In this document: piece by piece, positions 1 through 11,010 of the stretch
How the letters are laid out: the number at the start of each line of letters is the position of its first letter
How positions within the stretch are numbered: position 1 is the first letter of the stretch
Assembly (NCBI GenBank): GCA_004335635.1
Contig: QAXH01005208.1
Location: 1,358-39,905 of the forward strand
Reading direction: 5' to 3'
Origin: Chloromonas sp. AAM2
Lineage: Eukaryota; Chlorophyta; Chlorophyceae; Chlamydomonadales; Chlamydomonadaceae
Length of the DNA stretch: 38,548 nt
The notes under the pieces: generated by a model
Database searches by the model: none
Told to the model about the DNA's origin: nothing
What the model saw: the letters and a program-made list of their open reading frames with translations, nothing else
Translations under genes and position numbers: made by a program

Positions 1-77
1 GGGACAGCCAAACAGCAGCAGGTTCCAAGAAGCAGGGCCCGGAACACTGGCATCTAGGCTGCAGGGTCAGAAGCTGC
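1..77 (-). repeat. Dispersed repeat, fragment cut by window edge
   Basis: The reverse complement of this stretch matches about 10675-10750 with few mismatches (shared core CCTGCAGCCTAG, then GCCAGTGTTCC and TTTGGCTGTCCC). It is a third member of the family at 10640-11010 and 25955-26150, in the opposite orientation and truncated by the window start. It lies in the SEC3 intron upstream of the first visible exon. Confidence 0.7.
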
Positions 78-364
78 TTGTCTCACATGTCGTGTGGCCC
101 TTGGGAGACTTTGATTGGGTTTTGTTTTTTTGCACTGGTCTGGTGTCGAACCTAGTGCCAAGTCCCACTTTGACGGGGCTCAATCCTTTGCTATTGACTT
201 TGCCTACATACTATTCTGTTCGCATATCCTGTTCTGCGTCAAAACTAAACTCAGCTCTCCGCTATTTCAGCTTGACGTGCTGTGTTCTCGTGCCTGACTG
301 TACCTACATAAGTAAAAAGTGTTTGTGACTGTGACTGTGGGCCCCCATGATGTAATCAAAATAT

Positions 365-424
365 ACTGTGACTGTGACTGTGACTGTGACTGTGACTGTG
401 ACTGTGACTGTGACTGTGACTGTG
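365..424. repeat. Hexanucleotide microsatellite (ACTGTG)n
   Basis: About ten uninterrupted copies of ACTGTG. The array ends six bases before the AG of the 3' splice site at 430, so it occupies the position normally held by the polypyrimidine tract of this SEC3 intron. Confidence 0.95.
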
Positions 425-430
425 GTGCAG

Positions 431-857
431 GTCTACACGTCCCTTGTGGGCTGCATGTTCAGCACACTGGAGCGCATGGCAGCCATGGACCCCAAGCACG
501 GCCAGAGGCTCAGGCTGGAGAACTATGTGAGGCAAACGGGGCTTGCGAGGCTCTACAGGCGATAAGAATGAATGGGAAACAGGACTTGTTCAGGCAGCAG
601 TGCGCCCTGAATTTGCGTGTTTCATGCTCAGACTGGCAAGGGGAGTAAGCTGTATGGAAGTAGTTTGTGGCTGCATACAATACAAGACAAATGCGCACTT
701 GTGCTACGTACACATGTACTGCCATTGCTTGTGTGTACTGTCATTGGGTGTGCAGACTTACTTTGCTGAGAGTGTGCGTCCCTTGCTGCGGCACGTGACC
801 GCTCTGGAACCCTACCTTCATCAGGCAGAGGACAGACAGGTGGGCAGGGATGAGCAT

Positions 858-901
<44 letters not shown>

Positions 902-926
902 CAGATAGATAGACAGGCAGGCAGAC

Positions 927-958
<32 letters not shown>

Positions 959-975
959 GGATGGATAGATAGATG

Positions 976-1006
<31 letters not shown>

Positions 1007-3729
1007 TAGGATGATGATACAACATGCTTGGTGTTGATGATGTTGTAATCAGTAATCAGTGTCGTGTGAATCTATGTTTTGGATGGCCTTCGGGTACTGT
1101 ACAGGCATGTAGGGGTCGACTCACGTGGTGGCTGTGAGAGTCATTGATACGCAGTCTGAAGTCCCTAGGCTTGGATCACCTTTATGAAGTCCTAGGCTGT
1201 CCCTTGATGAAGTTGATAATTCGTGGATGCAAAAGTAAGTTATCTATGTTTTGTGTGGGCCAGAACAAGCCAGGTTGGCAGGGTGCTATTCTACCACTAA
1301 ACCACGAGTGCTTACTGTCTGCACTCGCCGAGAATCGAACTCGGGTCTGCACCGGTTTGCAACAGCTCGTTAACCACGTGCTTGCTGTGCGTGCGCACGA
1401 TGCGATTTGGTAAGTACTGATCGCAAACTAGAGGATGGCCGGCGGGCGCACGTGGGCTAGGTTAGGCTTGGCTTTCAGTGTCTCAGTTCCCGAGTGCTTC
1501 CTGAGCATTTTACGGCCGTGTTCGGCTGGACCCAATCTGTAAGCTCAAAAGAAGAAGTGTGTGTGCCCCTGTGTGGTCTTCCCCCTTGCTGTGTGGTCTT
1601 CGCTTCAGAGCCGGTTTTCTCTTTGTTCCCTGGACCTGTGGTGCTTGTGTGACTGGCCATCAAGGGACGCCATAATGAGCGCACCTGCCTGGCTGCCTGC
1701 CAGGGGGGCTTGGGCGCTCCAGGAAAGGAGCGGGCCTGGTTGTGTTGCTGAGACCTCCGGCTTGGGCCTGCGTGTAATGTGTTGTCTGTGTCCCTGTCTG
1801 TCGGTGACCTGTGTGTTTGTGTTTTGGTGCCTCTGGTTGTTAGCGTGGGGTCTGGAGGCATGGTGGTTGGGTCGGTTGCTTTGCCTGTTGCGCATTGTCT
1901 CTGTGTTCCTCCTGAGGTTACTTGGCAATCACGTATGCCAGCGTCTCAACCTGTCTCCGCCTTTTCCTGTCTCCGTCCAGTACCACAGCTTCAGGACGCA
2001 TCCTGAATCCAGTCCTGAAGTTTGTCCCACAGCATCTGGCCTGGTATGTGACTCTTGGCTGGCCGTGCCGCAGGGTGGGTGAGTCTTGGCTGGCCGTGCC
2101 GCCAACCTTCTGTGTCTGTTACAGGATACATTTCCGCGCCAAGCGTACTCTTTGCTGTGCCAGCTTCTGATGAGGCTGCACATATGCCTGTGTGCCTGTG
2201 TATCAGGAGGAGTCCCTGGTGCTGTACACGCAGCAGCAGCTCGAGTACAGCGCAGTGTGGCGAGTGCTCGAGCTCAGCATCAAGATTGACAAGATGCTGG
2301 AGGTGAGACGGCTGGACACTCAGGCAGTACGTGGTGAGGTTGGTAGGCGTACACGCTGCCAAAAACACACTGAGTGACCTGCACAGTCACACGCATGGCT
2401 AGCTCAACACTATCACGCCTCAAACACACTGAGTGACCTGCACAGTCACACGCATGGCTAGTTCAACACTATCACGCCTCAAACACACTGAGTGACCTGC
2501 ACAGTCACACGCATGACTAGTTCAACACTTGAACGTCCCCCACACACGAAGTGAAGTGCAGTATTAGATGGCGTTTCAGAAGTATAGCATGGGCACCTGC
2601 CAGGCAAGGGGTGGGTTGTATGTGCAGTTTCATCCATGTTCACCTGCTTGTGCAGCCTGCTTGCATCCTGCACTCGCCTTCACCTGGCCGTGTGCTCTCC
2701 TCCGTTCCTTTTCCGTTCTGTGCCATCTGAAGGTTTCCCGGCTGTTTATTTCTTTTTCCGCTATGCACAGGTTGTTGCGCCCACTGAGGTGCCCTTTCAA
2801 AGCGGATGCTCGGCTGCCGAGGCTCGCTCACTCATATCATCCTCGATGAAAGAGGTCAGTACCTCACCAGCCAGTGCACCACAGCGCCAGTCGACAATGG
2901 AGGTTGTGCAGTTTGTACTGCCTGGCATACATCTCACTGACGCCAGCTGCTTACCGGGCTACATGCAGAGGGCAGACCAGAGATGTCACACTCGCTTCAT
3001 AGAGGGGGCAGACACACCTGTGCTGTGAACGGGAAGCCAAGGCTGCAGTGCTGCGGTGCAAGCTCCTACGCAAGGCAGGGTAGGCTACTTCAAGCAAGAC
3101 TAGGCAACTTCTTTTGTCAACGTTCTGAGCTACTCCCAGGAACCGTGAACCATGTCTGACACAAGCTCTCAGAGCCTTTCCGTATCAAGAGTTCAGTAAC
3201 TTGTGTCTTCCCTCTTTGTGCAGCCTGGCAAGCAGCTGGCGGCCGTGGCAGCGCGTGTGCGCAAGCACCTGAGCACCTCCTCCCTTGCGCTCAGGGTGTG
3301 GGAGAGGACATGCGAGGAGCTGCTTACAAGGTGACAACTGTGCATGGTCTTGGACATGTTTTGCGCTTGTGCACACAGAACTTTTGAGGTGCACACACAG
3401 CCGAGTCCGCATGCCCCAAAAATGAGCTGGCAACGCCAGAACACTACGCATGTAACTATATGCTCTTTGTGTCACCCATGTTGAAGCATCATATGCATGG
3501 GTGTCCTGCCCTCGTCTGCACGCTGTACCTGTACCTGTTACTATCTGCTCTCTGCCAAGACTCACCGTGCTTTAGCGTCACACACACGGTGTGTTGTTCT
3601 CATCGCCTCAGGTATGAGCGGCTGGACGCTCAGTTTACCGAGTGCTACCCCCAGAGTGCTGGCGTGGTGCTGACGCCCACCCCGGGGCAGCTCGCAGACC
3701 TGATCTCTGGAGTGGGACTGGTGGCATAG
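431..3729 (+). CDS. SEC3: Exocyst complex subunit SEC3, C-terminal six exons (5' partial)
   Basis: Exocyst subunit that tethers secretory vesicles at the plasma membrane. Exons: 431-526, 756-839, 2207-2302, 2771-2854, 3224-3330, 3612-3729 (TAG at 3727-3729). All junctions are GT-AG and all phases agree, giving the last 194 residues. The peptides align in order with the helical C-terminus of plant SEC3: LRLENY; a YLHQAEDR segment like the plant [27 protein letters not shown] (plant YQFEKLFQFARKIEDLM); TEVPFQSG (plant EEIPFQLG); [19 protein letters not shown] (plant LWDKCKKEFLDKYESF); FTECYPQ (plant VAKVYPS). The gene begins left of the window, so the PH-like N-terminal domain is not visible. 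The introns carry a GATA array, a 59-bp tandem array and the antisense tRNA-Gly halves. Plant sequences are recalled, not searched. Confidence 0.9.
857..1007. repeat. Tetranucleotide microsatellite (GATA)n
   Basis: About 37 copies of GATA with a few GACA, GGCA and GATG variants. It starts 17 bases after the donor of the SEC3 exon ending at 839. Confidence 0.95.
1275..1353 (-). tRNA. Candidate circularly permuted tRNA-Gly(GCC) gene
   Basis: On the minus strand the 3' half comes first (1353 down to 1320), then an 8-nt spacer (1319-1312), then the 5' half (1311 down to 1275). The acceptor strands GCACTCG and CGAGTGC pair 7 of 7, with discriminator A. The anticodon stem GCACC/GGTGC pairs 5 of 5 around loop CTGCCAA (anticodon GCC). 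The T arm is CCGAG-TTCGATT-CTCGG, 5 of 5. The D arm GTTTAGTGGTAGAAT has the eukaryotic tRNA-Gly form. The A box TGGTTTAGTGG and B box GTTCGATTC both fit consensus, but B precedes A. The copy sits antisense in a SEC3 intron. The alternative is two tandem tRNA-Gly copies that each lost their outer half; a weak tRNA-like trace lies just upstream of the 3' half. Confidence 0.6.
2363..2535. repeat. 59-bp tandem array, three copies
   Basis: Starts at 2363, 2422 and 2481 show near-identical copies beginning AAACACACTGAGTGACC. The array begins 60 bases after the donor of the SEC3 exon ending at 2302. A 34-bp duplication (TCTTGGCTGGCCGTGCCGC, about 2052-2104) lies upstream of that exon. Confidence 0.9.
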
Positions 3730-4524
3730 GATAAACGACTGCAGGACCCATACCTGTCTGTGGTCGATGATTTCATGTATTTCATTGGGCTTAGCATGTT
3801 TAAAGAGCCAATGCAGCATGGGGGGGAGGGGGCCACATGCATCAAGCATGCAATTCAGCAGGAGGTGAGCCTGGATAACGTTCTGGCCAGCCCTGAGCAA
3901 GGAACAGATGAGAAGGGAACGTTAAGGACAGGAATGAGAGTTGTTACACGATCGCTCATGCAACAAGTCATGTTTGCGCGCTAAACCCACCAAATGGTGC
4001 CTGCCACCAACTCAGGCTCAAGGTTCCCAGTCAGCAGCAGCAGCATGGGAAACATGCTCATGCGATAGCTTTTGCTTGCCGTGAGAATCTGCCATGGGCA
4101 CACCTGACACCATGGTTCACGCAATAGCCACAGAAAACAACTGGCTGTTGAGCTGACAACAACTTGCCTACAATTCCTCTAATGAGTCGTTGTCTCATCA
4201 ACCCAGGCGCCTAGAATACAAAATCAAACGTAGTACGTGCAATGACGCAGGTGCGTAAGAATGGTTTCTCAGAAAATGGGCATCATATACAACACCCTGT
4301 GTGACGTGGTTCTTTTCACCCTGCGTGCAAACGTCCTTGAAAGGAAGTACTTGCCACTGCCTGCCGCCCTAGCCACACCTTGTAAGGGAGCAGTCACCTA
4401 CTGCGGAGGTCAGCCAACCAGCAAAATCAAGATTTCAAGCTAATCTCAACGCAAAAGTACAATAGCCGCTGTTAGTACAAAGCAGTGGGGAAGGTGCGCT
4501 GCAGCCAAGGGCTTGAGTGTGCGA
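3730..4524. other. Convergent intergenic region between SEC3 and the next gene
   Basis: I see no coding exon here. A plus-strand TGTAA at 4381-4385 and a minus-strand TGTAA (TTACA at 3944-3948) are the nearest candidate poly(A) signals for the two converging genes. If both are used, the 3' UTRs would overlap antisense by a few hundred bases. These 5-mers are common, so support is weak. Confidence 0.4.
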
Positions 4525-5618
4525 TCAGTTCCTCCCATGCATCCTTGTTTCGGCAGTTTGCGCACCCGCTAGGTGTGAGAGAGCACGCTTGGCCACTAAC
4601 GCAGCAATTCCAGCTGCCACCAGCCGCGCTAAGCCTGGGCTGCGTGTCAACAGGATGCAAGCAATCCCCGCTATCACAGCAGGCGCCAGTGCTCCCACGC
4701 TGAATTCCCTCCCTTCCCCCTCCTCATACTGTCCCCCCCTTGCATCATCCGCTCCACCCCCAATAGACTGCAATGAGTGGAAACGGTCGCGTATCCAACC
4801 GCCTGCACCTGCCAGCCAAGCACCTGCTCTGTCAATGCCAAACTTGTGAAGAGCCTGTGTGGATTGTTGGCACTGACTGTCCCCATTCGGGCCATTTGGA
4901 TTGTTGCCCAGCTCGTCCCCTTGCAAGTCTGGTGCCTGCTGTAGCCTGAGGTGGGCCCTCTGAGCCACCTCCAGGATGTGGCGTTGGTTATGCTTGATCA
5001 TAAGGTCTTGAACCTGCATGGAGTGCACAGAATGAACAGGTTGCATAGCTTGGACAAGCTGTAGGTAACTAAATCTGCACGTACGTAAACATGCGTCGAC
5101 ATAAAGCGAGTTTTTGTTCCATGCCAGTATGATCGCCAAGCCAGGCTCGTTCTTTGTCTGTAATGCTTTCTTCTAGTAGCGTCGATAACCAAGATCGTGC
5201 AGAGAACACAGACAAACCTGATTATGAGACAGCTGGCATGTGCGGTCTGCAAAAAAAAACAACTTAGCCAGTTCTGGGACAATTTTGACCCAAGACTGAC
5301 ACCTGCTCCCCACAACGGGCACTTGCAACACTGGTTCAAGAGGTACTCCCAGGAATTGTCCCAGAACTGGCAAACTTCTTTTTTGCTCACCTGTTTATCC
5401 TCCACAATGCAGTTGATCACCTCTGCCTGAACCCCGGGCCGGTGGAGCAGCTTGCTGGCTATCTTTAGGAAATCATGCATTTCGCCTGAGTCTTTGTCCG
5501 CTTCAGAACCCGTCATGTTGGCTGTGGCTGCGGGAACCTGCGTCAGCTCTGAAGTGGCATGGTAGTGGCTGCTGTCTACTGGAGAGTCATCTTCAGCATT
5601 CAACTCGGTGATGTGCAT
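4525..5618 (-). CDS. Unrecognised protein with hydrophobic C-terminus
   Basis: Two exons, 5618-5391 and 5013-4525, join in phase 0 (CAG|gtgagc, catgcag|GTTCAA) to give 238 aa. The start is the ATG at 5618; an upstream acceptor near 5633 suggests a spliced 5' leader. The N-terminus is acidic and Ser/Thr-rich. Residues about 48-105 (HDFLKIASKLLHRPGVQAEV, then VEDKQVQDLMIKHNQ) look helical and amphipathic. Residues about 185-230 contain two hydrophobic stretches, GALAPAVIAGIACILL and LARLVAAGIAALVA, split by a short Arg-containing turn, as in a membrane hairpin. There is no signal peptide. I do not recognise the family. Moderate confidence that it is a real gene, because frame, splice signals and composition agree. 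Confidence 0.55.
5249..5386. mobile_element. Small terminal-inverted-repeat element (MITE-like) in an intron
   Basis: The left end, GCAAAAAAAAACAACTTAGC then CAGTTCTGGGACAATT, is mirrored at the right end as the complement (AATTGTCCCAGAACTGG, then a T run and GC), about 138 bp overall. The same terminal core bounds an element at 28160-28470. This copy begins four bases after the donor of the 4525-5618 gene, so it is the first part of that intron. There is no ORF, and no clear target-site duplication by eye. Confidence 0.7.
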
Positions 5619-6272
5619 GGTGCTGAAGAGCCCTGCACACAAGAGCCAGGGTATGGACAGGATGGTAATGGAGGTATGTACTGCAGTTGGACAGGTATTG
5701 AACCAGGGCCATTGCTTCCAGCGTTGCAGGTCACACAAAACAAGTCAAGCATGCAGAAGACGCAGAAGGTGTGCTTGGAGAAGTATGGCTGTATGACAAA
5801 CGTGCTCCAATCCAAGTGTGTGCTGCTGACCTTCCAAAGCCTTTCAGGGCTCACGTGTGGGGCGAGCAGATGCTCCAGAGACGCCCTGTAGCACAACACC
5901 AGACCTTGTTTAATGCAGCACAGCAAGCCAGGTTGAGAGGCCTGCAGGTGTGTGTGTGTGTGGCTGGGGCAAGCCTGACCGGGGAACGACTGTTCACAGC
6001 TTCAGCAACTGGGGTTGTGGCACTAGGGCTTGGGCACTCCAGATTGTGTTTTCTCAAGGCTGAGACTCAATCCATCCAAGGCTGCCGTGTTCGAGTCAAG
6101 GACCGCCGTTTCGGGAGAAAATGGAGCTGGGGTTCTCATTCTCACAGAGGAAGAGTGAGTTATGAGTTTGACGACTGGTGGGATAGGAGGTGGACTAACA
6201 GACGATGAACGGGATGTGGAATGTTTGATTTGGATTGTTTGCTTGTCAAGCTTTACGTGACAGACAGGCGCG
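5619..6272. promoter_or_regulatory. Divergent upstream region of the hypothetical gene and the PfkB gene
   Basis: The start codons at 5618 (minus) and 6273 (plus) are 654 bp apart, so both promoters and 5' leaders must lie here. A minus-strand open stretch at 5926-5831, ending in a possible donor (AAG|gtcagc), could be part of a spliced 5' leader, but its phase does not fit the next exon as coding. I see no TATA box or motif worth naming. Confidence 0.4.
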
Positions 6273-9200
6273 ATGGTTCACCAACCTTTGGAATGCGTTT
6301 GCTTCACATTCATCGTTGATGACATCGTACTTCCATGTGGTGAGCGCCGAGCTAATCGTCTCACTGCTACCACGCCGTGCACAGAAACTGGATTGGATGG
6401 AGGCAGTTCAGTTCTCCATGGCTGCATGCATCTGTTACGCGGCCTGAAAAAGCCCTGGACATGCTGCATCAGCGCTGCATGTGTCATCGTTTGTGATGCA
6501 GGCACTACATGCATGGAGCAATTGGGTGGAGGAGGTGAGCTGCTCAATGATGCAAGGTTACTCTTGTAGATCAGGGGGTCCAATGGTCTCCCATGGGCAG
6601 TCTGGCATCTGTTGTGCATGCACAAACGGATGCAATGACGCATGCAAGCTCATTCTCCTGTAACAAGTGCCCGGCGTTCAATTCGCCAGGACAACACCCA
6701 TAATCTATGCACCCTACCAGCGGCAAGCATGCACCGAAATTCATCAAGACAAACCTGGCAGGCTGGCAGGCAGAATCGTGCAAAACACTTGTCCTCAGCC
6801 CTTCATGATCACGATGCTGCAGGTTCTCAGACACTTTTCGGTTTTCAGTTGGTGCACAGCGTCCTGCATGGCGGCCAGTACGCACGCCTAGGGCTGGCTG
6901 CGGGGGTGGGGTCCGATGTGCCTGCCTCATGCCTACAGCAGCTTCAAGGTCTCTCATGCGACATGGAGGGGCTGTTGAGGCATGACAGGCCCACACCCCG
7001 TGCATGGCAGGTGTTTGAATGCGACGGAAGGAGGACACAGGTGAACCTTTTTGAACTGCTGACGGCCAGTCTCTGCCAATAACAGTGCGGGGCACTTCGC
7101 CCTACAATTGCAGTTGCTCTGGCATGTGGTTTGAGTTTACATCAGGAAAATCGTAACAGGACACGGAACGGGCACAGCCCTGACCTGCCCTGAGCAAGGA
7201 AGCAAAACTAGCAATACCCGCACTGCCTCTGACGCCCTAGGTGTGGCGCACCGAGGGTGATCCTTGTGGGGAGCTGTACCGCATGCTGCAGCCCAGCTTC
7301 AAGCACCTGCCCGAGCGGTACCAGCGCCACGTCGTCAACTATCACATGGGCGTGCACCCGCTGCACCCGCCACTGGAGCTGCTAAAGTGAGGCACGTGAC
7401 CACATGCACTAGCAACGGTTTAATGCAGTGGAAAAGGCAAGCGTGGCCATCCAACCAGGTCACGTTTGATCACTGTCCAGACTGGCATTGCGTACCTGCC
7501 CTGGCTTGAGAGCCATCTCCTGGGTGTGGGATCAGCTCAACATCAACACTCCAAGATGGGTTTGACTAAGCTGGTCTTCTTGCTGGCCGAGAAAATGTGT
7601 GTCCTAGGCTCATACTGGAGTGATCCTGGGAGCATGGTTCATACTGGCACCTGATCTAGCTTCAGAGCAGTTTCATGTGTGCGAAGGGTACTAAGACTAC
7701 AAGGCCAGGCAAGGCAGCTTAATCCTAACTAACTCGCTTCGTGGTTAGAAAACGAACACCTCCGGGCTTCTATATAAATATACTGCCTGCAGTGGTACCG
7801 TGCGCTTGATCTCCAACGCTTGCCTGTTCATGTGTAGTTGCTGCGCTTGTCAAGCTCATAGTGTCCGTGTATTCATTGCTGTTTGGCCCAGGGCTCTGCG
7901 GTCGGCTGCCCATGCATCGGGCGGTGTGCTCAGCATTGAGACGTACACCGCAGCGGAACGGCGAGCCACTGACAGCGAGGTCCAGGTGGGGGTGGGTGGC
8001 CAGGCGGACAGGCGGGCAGACGGCCAGACGGCCAGACGGCCAGACGGGAGTGAAGGGTGGTGCTATTTCAGGGGTCACACGAGGAAGGCCGTAGGAGAAG
8101 GGTGAAATGGCAGCATTGTGTGATTCACGCCAACATGATGGAGTGCTGTTGTCAGTCGGATCTGGTGTCGGGGCAGTTCTTGGAAGACGAGCTTAAGGAC
8201 AGCCAAGGCTGCGACTTTCATTCCAGTCAAGTATGAATTCGGTTGCAAGGGAAGCCTGCAACAAGGAATACGCCACCCAAGCCGCGAGTAGAGAACAAGT
8301 AGAGTGCATATTACTGTGGAAAGCCGCCAGCACTGAATGCTGAAAGGCACTGACTGAGCGTGCTGCGCCGCCCTGTCCTTCCCCAGGTGTTGCTCTCTGC
8401 CTGTGATGTGTTCAGTCCCAATCAGGCCGAGGCAGAGTCCATGGTGGGGCCGGGCCAGCCGAAAGAACTGGCAGCACGGTGGGTGCGGGCTGTGACAAGA
8501 AGAGCAGCAAAGGATCATGCTGATGGTGTGTAGGTTTTTGCTTGCTTAGCGAACGGCATATTGAAGAGGTGTGTGGTGGTGGGCAAGGTGGGTAGCACTT
8601 CATCAAGACAAGCACCATAATAGGTCATTGCTGTGCTGGTGGTGGTTGTGATAGCAACGGTGGGGGCAGCGGCGGCGAGGGCGCTGACGCTGGTTGTGAT
8701 ACTGGTGGCAGCGTGCCAGGCGGATACAATGGCATAGGAAGAGCAATGTTGCGTTTACGGTGCTGTACAGTGTTGCTGAGCATGACCACGGTACTTCAAA
8801 TTTCAACTTGCAGCATCCTGTCGGACATGTCTTGGCTGCAGGCTTCTTGCGGCTGCAGGGCCTGGGGGAGCGGGTGCGGTGGTGGTGCGGTGTGCAGAGC
8901 AGGGAGTGGTGGCACAGCTGGCGGACGGAGGGCCGACATGCATGGTCAGCGGGGTGGCCAGGCAGGCAGGAGTGGAGTGTACCGCTGCCATTAAAGCCCA
9001 GCAGTCTTGCCCCGCTGTCAATCAATCCAAGCCCCACTGCTATTCAAACAGTCATTTCCTGACGTTGTCAACCTACCACCAAACCTGATCAGTGTCATCA
9101 CACGTGCATGTGCCTTGCTTTCAGAGAAGGGCTGTTGTGTTACGTGCCCCGCTGTGCATGTTATCCAAATGTGTTGTCGTGTCACTGCTTGCCTGTCTGC

Positions 9201-9835
9201 TGCAGGTGCCTGCTGTAAGCGGTACGCATGTGGTGGACGTTACAGGAGCAGGAAACGCCTTCTGTGGCGGTTTCTTGGCAGCACTGCATGCTTATGGCCC
9301 CTCCTCACCCCTCCACAAGGCAGTGCGCCAACAGGCATACCCTTCCTACACACCAACAACACCACAAGTGCAAGGAAGCGGCACACCTGACCAGGACCAG
9401 GCCCTTGACGCTGCTCAGACAGGCTATGCAGGTGCATCAGCGACGGCACCGGGGCAAGGGGAGCAGGCACAATGGGCCGGTGCGGATGACACCGCTGCTG
9501 CCTTGGCCAATGCTGCTGCCTGGGGCTGTGTGGCAGCCTCCACTATGATTGAGGAAACTGGTGTGCCTCGCACCCCGTTGCCACAGCTGCAGTCACGGGC
9601 TCGGGACAGGCATGGAGCCCTGCTGCAGCGGGCAGAGTGGAATGCGGGATCAGTGGGCGCCGGGCAAGCAGAGCAGAGGGGCCGTGCGGTGGCTGCAACA
9701 GCAGTGTGTGCGCAGCCACGGAGATTGCATGGTGCGCATGGGCGCATGTGGGGTGGCAGGTTGCATGGATGCAATAAACTTGGTGGCGCGCCCCGGGCAG
9801 GGATGGCAGTCGGGGTGAGAATGTGGCCATGGTAA
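6273..9835 (+). CDS. PfkB-fold carbohydrate kinase-like protein, MAK32 type
   Basis: Seven exons: 6273-6339, 6823-7040, 7241-7386, 7892-7985, 8387-8478, 8842-8944, 9206-9835. Every junction agrees in phase, giving 449 aa. Family signals in order: FTFIVDDIVLP near the N-terminus (the F-I-D-D/E-I/F-P start of MAK32-like proteins); HGGQYARLGLAAGVGSDVP (glycine-rich substrate region); YHMGVHP; VFSPNQAEAESMV (the PfkB SPN-x-E segment); GAVVVRCAEQGVVAQ; and HVVDVTGAGNAFCGGFLAAL, the C-terminal PfkB signature. The canonical GAGD, whose Asp is the catalytic base, reads GAGN here. An Ala/Gln-rich insert of about 60 residues follows, then NAAAWGCVAASTMIEETGVP. Yeast MAK32 is needed for L-A virus structural stability; substrate and activity here are unknown. 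The last about 70 residues after LPQLQSR may include unrecognised intron sequence. Confidence 0.85.
7986..8048. repeat. G-rich minisatellite starting at a splice donor
   Basis: Directly after the donor of PfkB exon 4 (GTCCAG|gtgggg) the intron is a G-rich degenerate repeat that ends in about four copies of ACGGCCAG. Confidence 0.8.
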
Positions 9836-10302
9836 CAGTGCACGCTTTTGTGTGTCACGTGCTCAGCCGGGTGTGCAAAGAAGGCAGGAGAGACACGCTT
9901 ATATACACACACTGACTCCAACATGTGCACCCTTTCAGAAGGGCAGCCTCATCATAGAGCGCAGAGGTGGTTTGGGGTCCGACGATGGCATTATGTCATG
10001 GCTCCATCACGGGTCTAAGAATTCCCTAGAGTGGAGATCCCGTAGGACTGGAACCCTTCATCAACATAAAAGAATGTGCTTGTGGAAAGGAAGGCATCTG
10101 CAGCTTTTTATCCTCACCTGGCTGTTCCAGACGGTCATGCATGCTCGCTCTTGTGGTGGATGATCTTATGACGGTTTGTTTGGTTTGTGCTGGAGTCGAT
10201 GCAACAAGCGTTACCTGATTGCAAACCTGACCAATGGTGGAATCAATGAGATATTAACATTCGGAGCTTTTTAATGATAGACATGCCGGCAGCCAGCACT
10301 CT
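9836..10302. other. Intergenic, downstream of the PfkB gene
   Basis: I see no supported exon, RNA gene or repeat here. No TGTAA close to the PfkB stop was found; the first on this strand is at about 10983, inside the dispersed repeat. Confidence 0.4.
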
Positions 10303-11010
10303 TTGTGGTCGTGCCCGGTAGCAATGGCCGTCAGGAGCCAGCTTCAAGCCTGCCTTAGGTTCAGCCCATCCCAAGCCTCGCTGTGGTTGCTAGGCCCTGC
10401 GCCTGCGTGCGTTCTGCCACCCGTGCGGTTCCTTGTCTGCGTGGCGGCCCTCAATGCCATGAACAATGACAGGCGCCATCTGTGGTCCCAGTCGGATGCA
10501 CCTGCGCCGACCACGCCTGACCTTGTCACGCGTGTCAGCAATGCGGCCGCTGCACGCTTCTGGGGCAANNNNNNNNNNNNNNNNNNNNNNNNNNNNNNNN
10601 NNNNNNNNNNNNNNNNNNNNNNNNNNNNNNNNNNNTGCTTTCTTTGCCTGCGAGATGGGCGTCTGGTTCTTCGTCAGCCTGACCCTGCAGCCTAGGTGCC
10701 AGTGTTCCAGGCCCTGCTCTTTGGCCCTTGTTGCAGTTTGGCTGTCCCTGTTCTCTGACGTTCTGCCCTGTTGCAGCCTGGCTGCCTCTTCCTTGACGGG
10801 ACTGACTGGGCCTCCTGACCCTTCTTGCGTCCCTTTCTCTAGTCTTTGACCTTGGCTTCGGCGGCTCTGTCCTGATTTGCTTTGGGTTGGCCTGCCTTGC
10901 CTGCTTTCTTCCCTGCTTTCGTTGCTCAGGGTAGGCCAGGGCGGTGCCCATCCCGTTCCGTGTCCTCTGACGGCTTCCCTGGTGTAAATACACATATATG
11001 ATAGACCATT
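10303..11010 (+). mobile_element. Dispersed repeat with a TGTAA-bearing 3' end, interrupted by a gap
   Basis: From about 10640 to 11010 this sequence recurs at 25955-26150 (same orientation, 3' part only) and at 1-77 (reverse). The shared 3' end reads ACGGCTTCCCTGGTGTAAAT followed by an AT-rich tail, and divergence stops there in both full copies. A common 3' end with a poly(A)-type signal and variable 5' extent suggests a retroposed element. An open frame before the gap (10303-10568, containing RVSNAAAARFWG) could be part of it, but I recognise no enzyme domain. Confidence 0.55.
10569..10635. other. Assembly gap (67 N)
   Basis: A run of N inside the dispersed repeat at 10303-11010; frames crossing it are meaningless. 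Confidence 0.99.

Noticed and set aside
741..1025. Minus-strand ORF of YLSIYLSI repeats
   Set aside because: Translation of the GATA microsatellite in a SEC3 intron.
5831..5926. Possible 5' coding exon (ASLEHLLAPHVSPERLW) of the 4525-5618 gene
   Set aside because: It ends in phase 0, whereas the next exon's acceptor requires phase 1, so it cannot be joined as coding; at most a leader exon.
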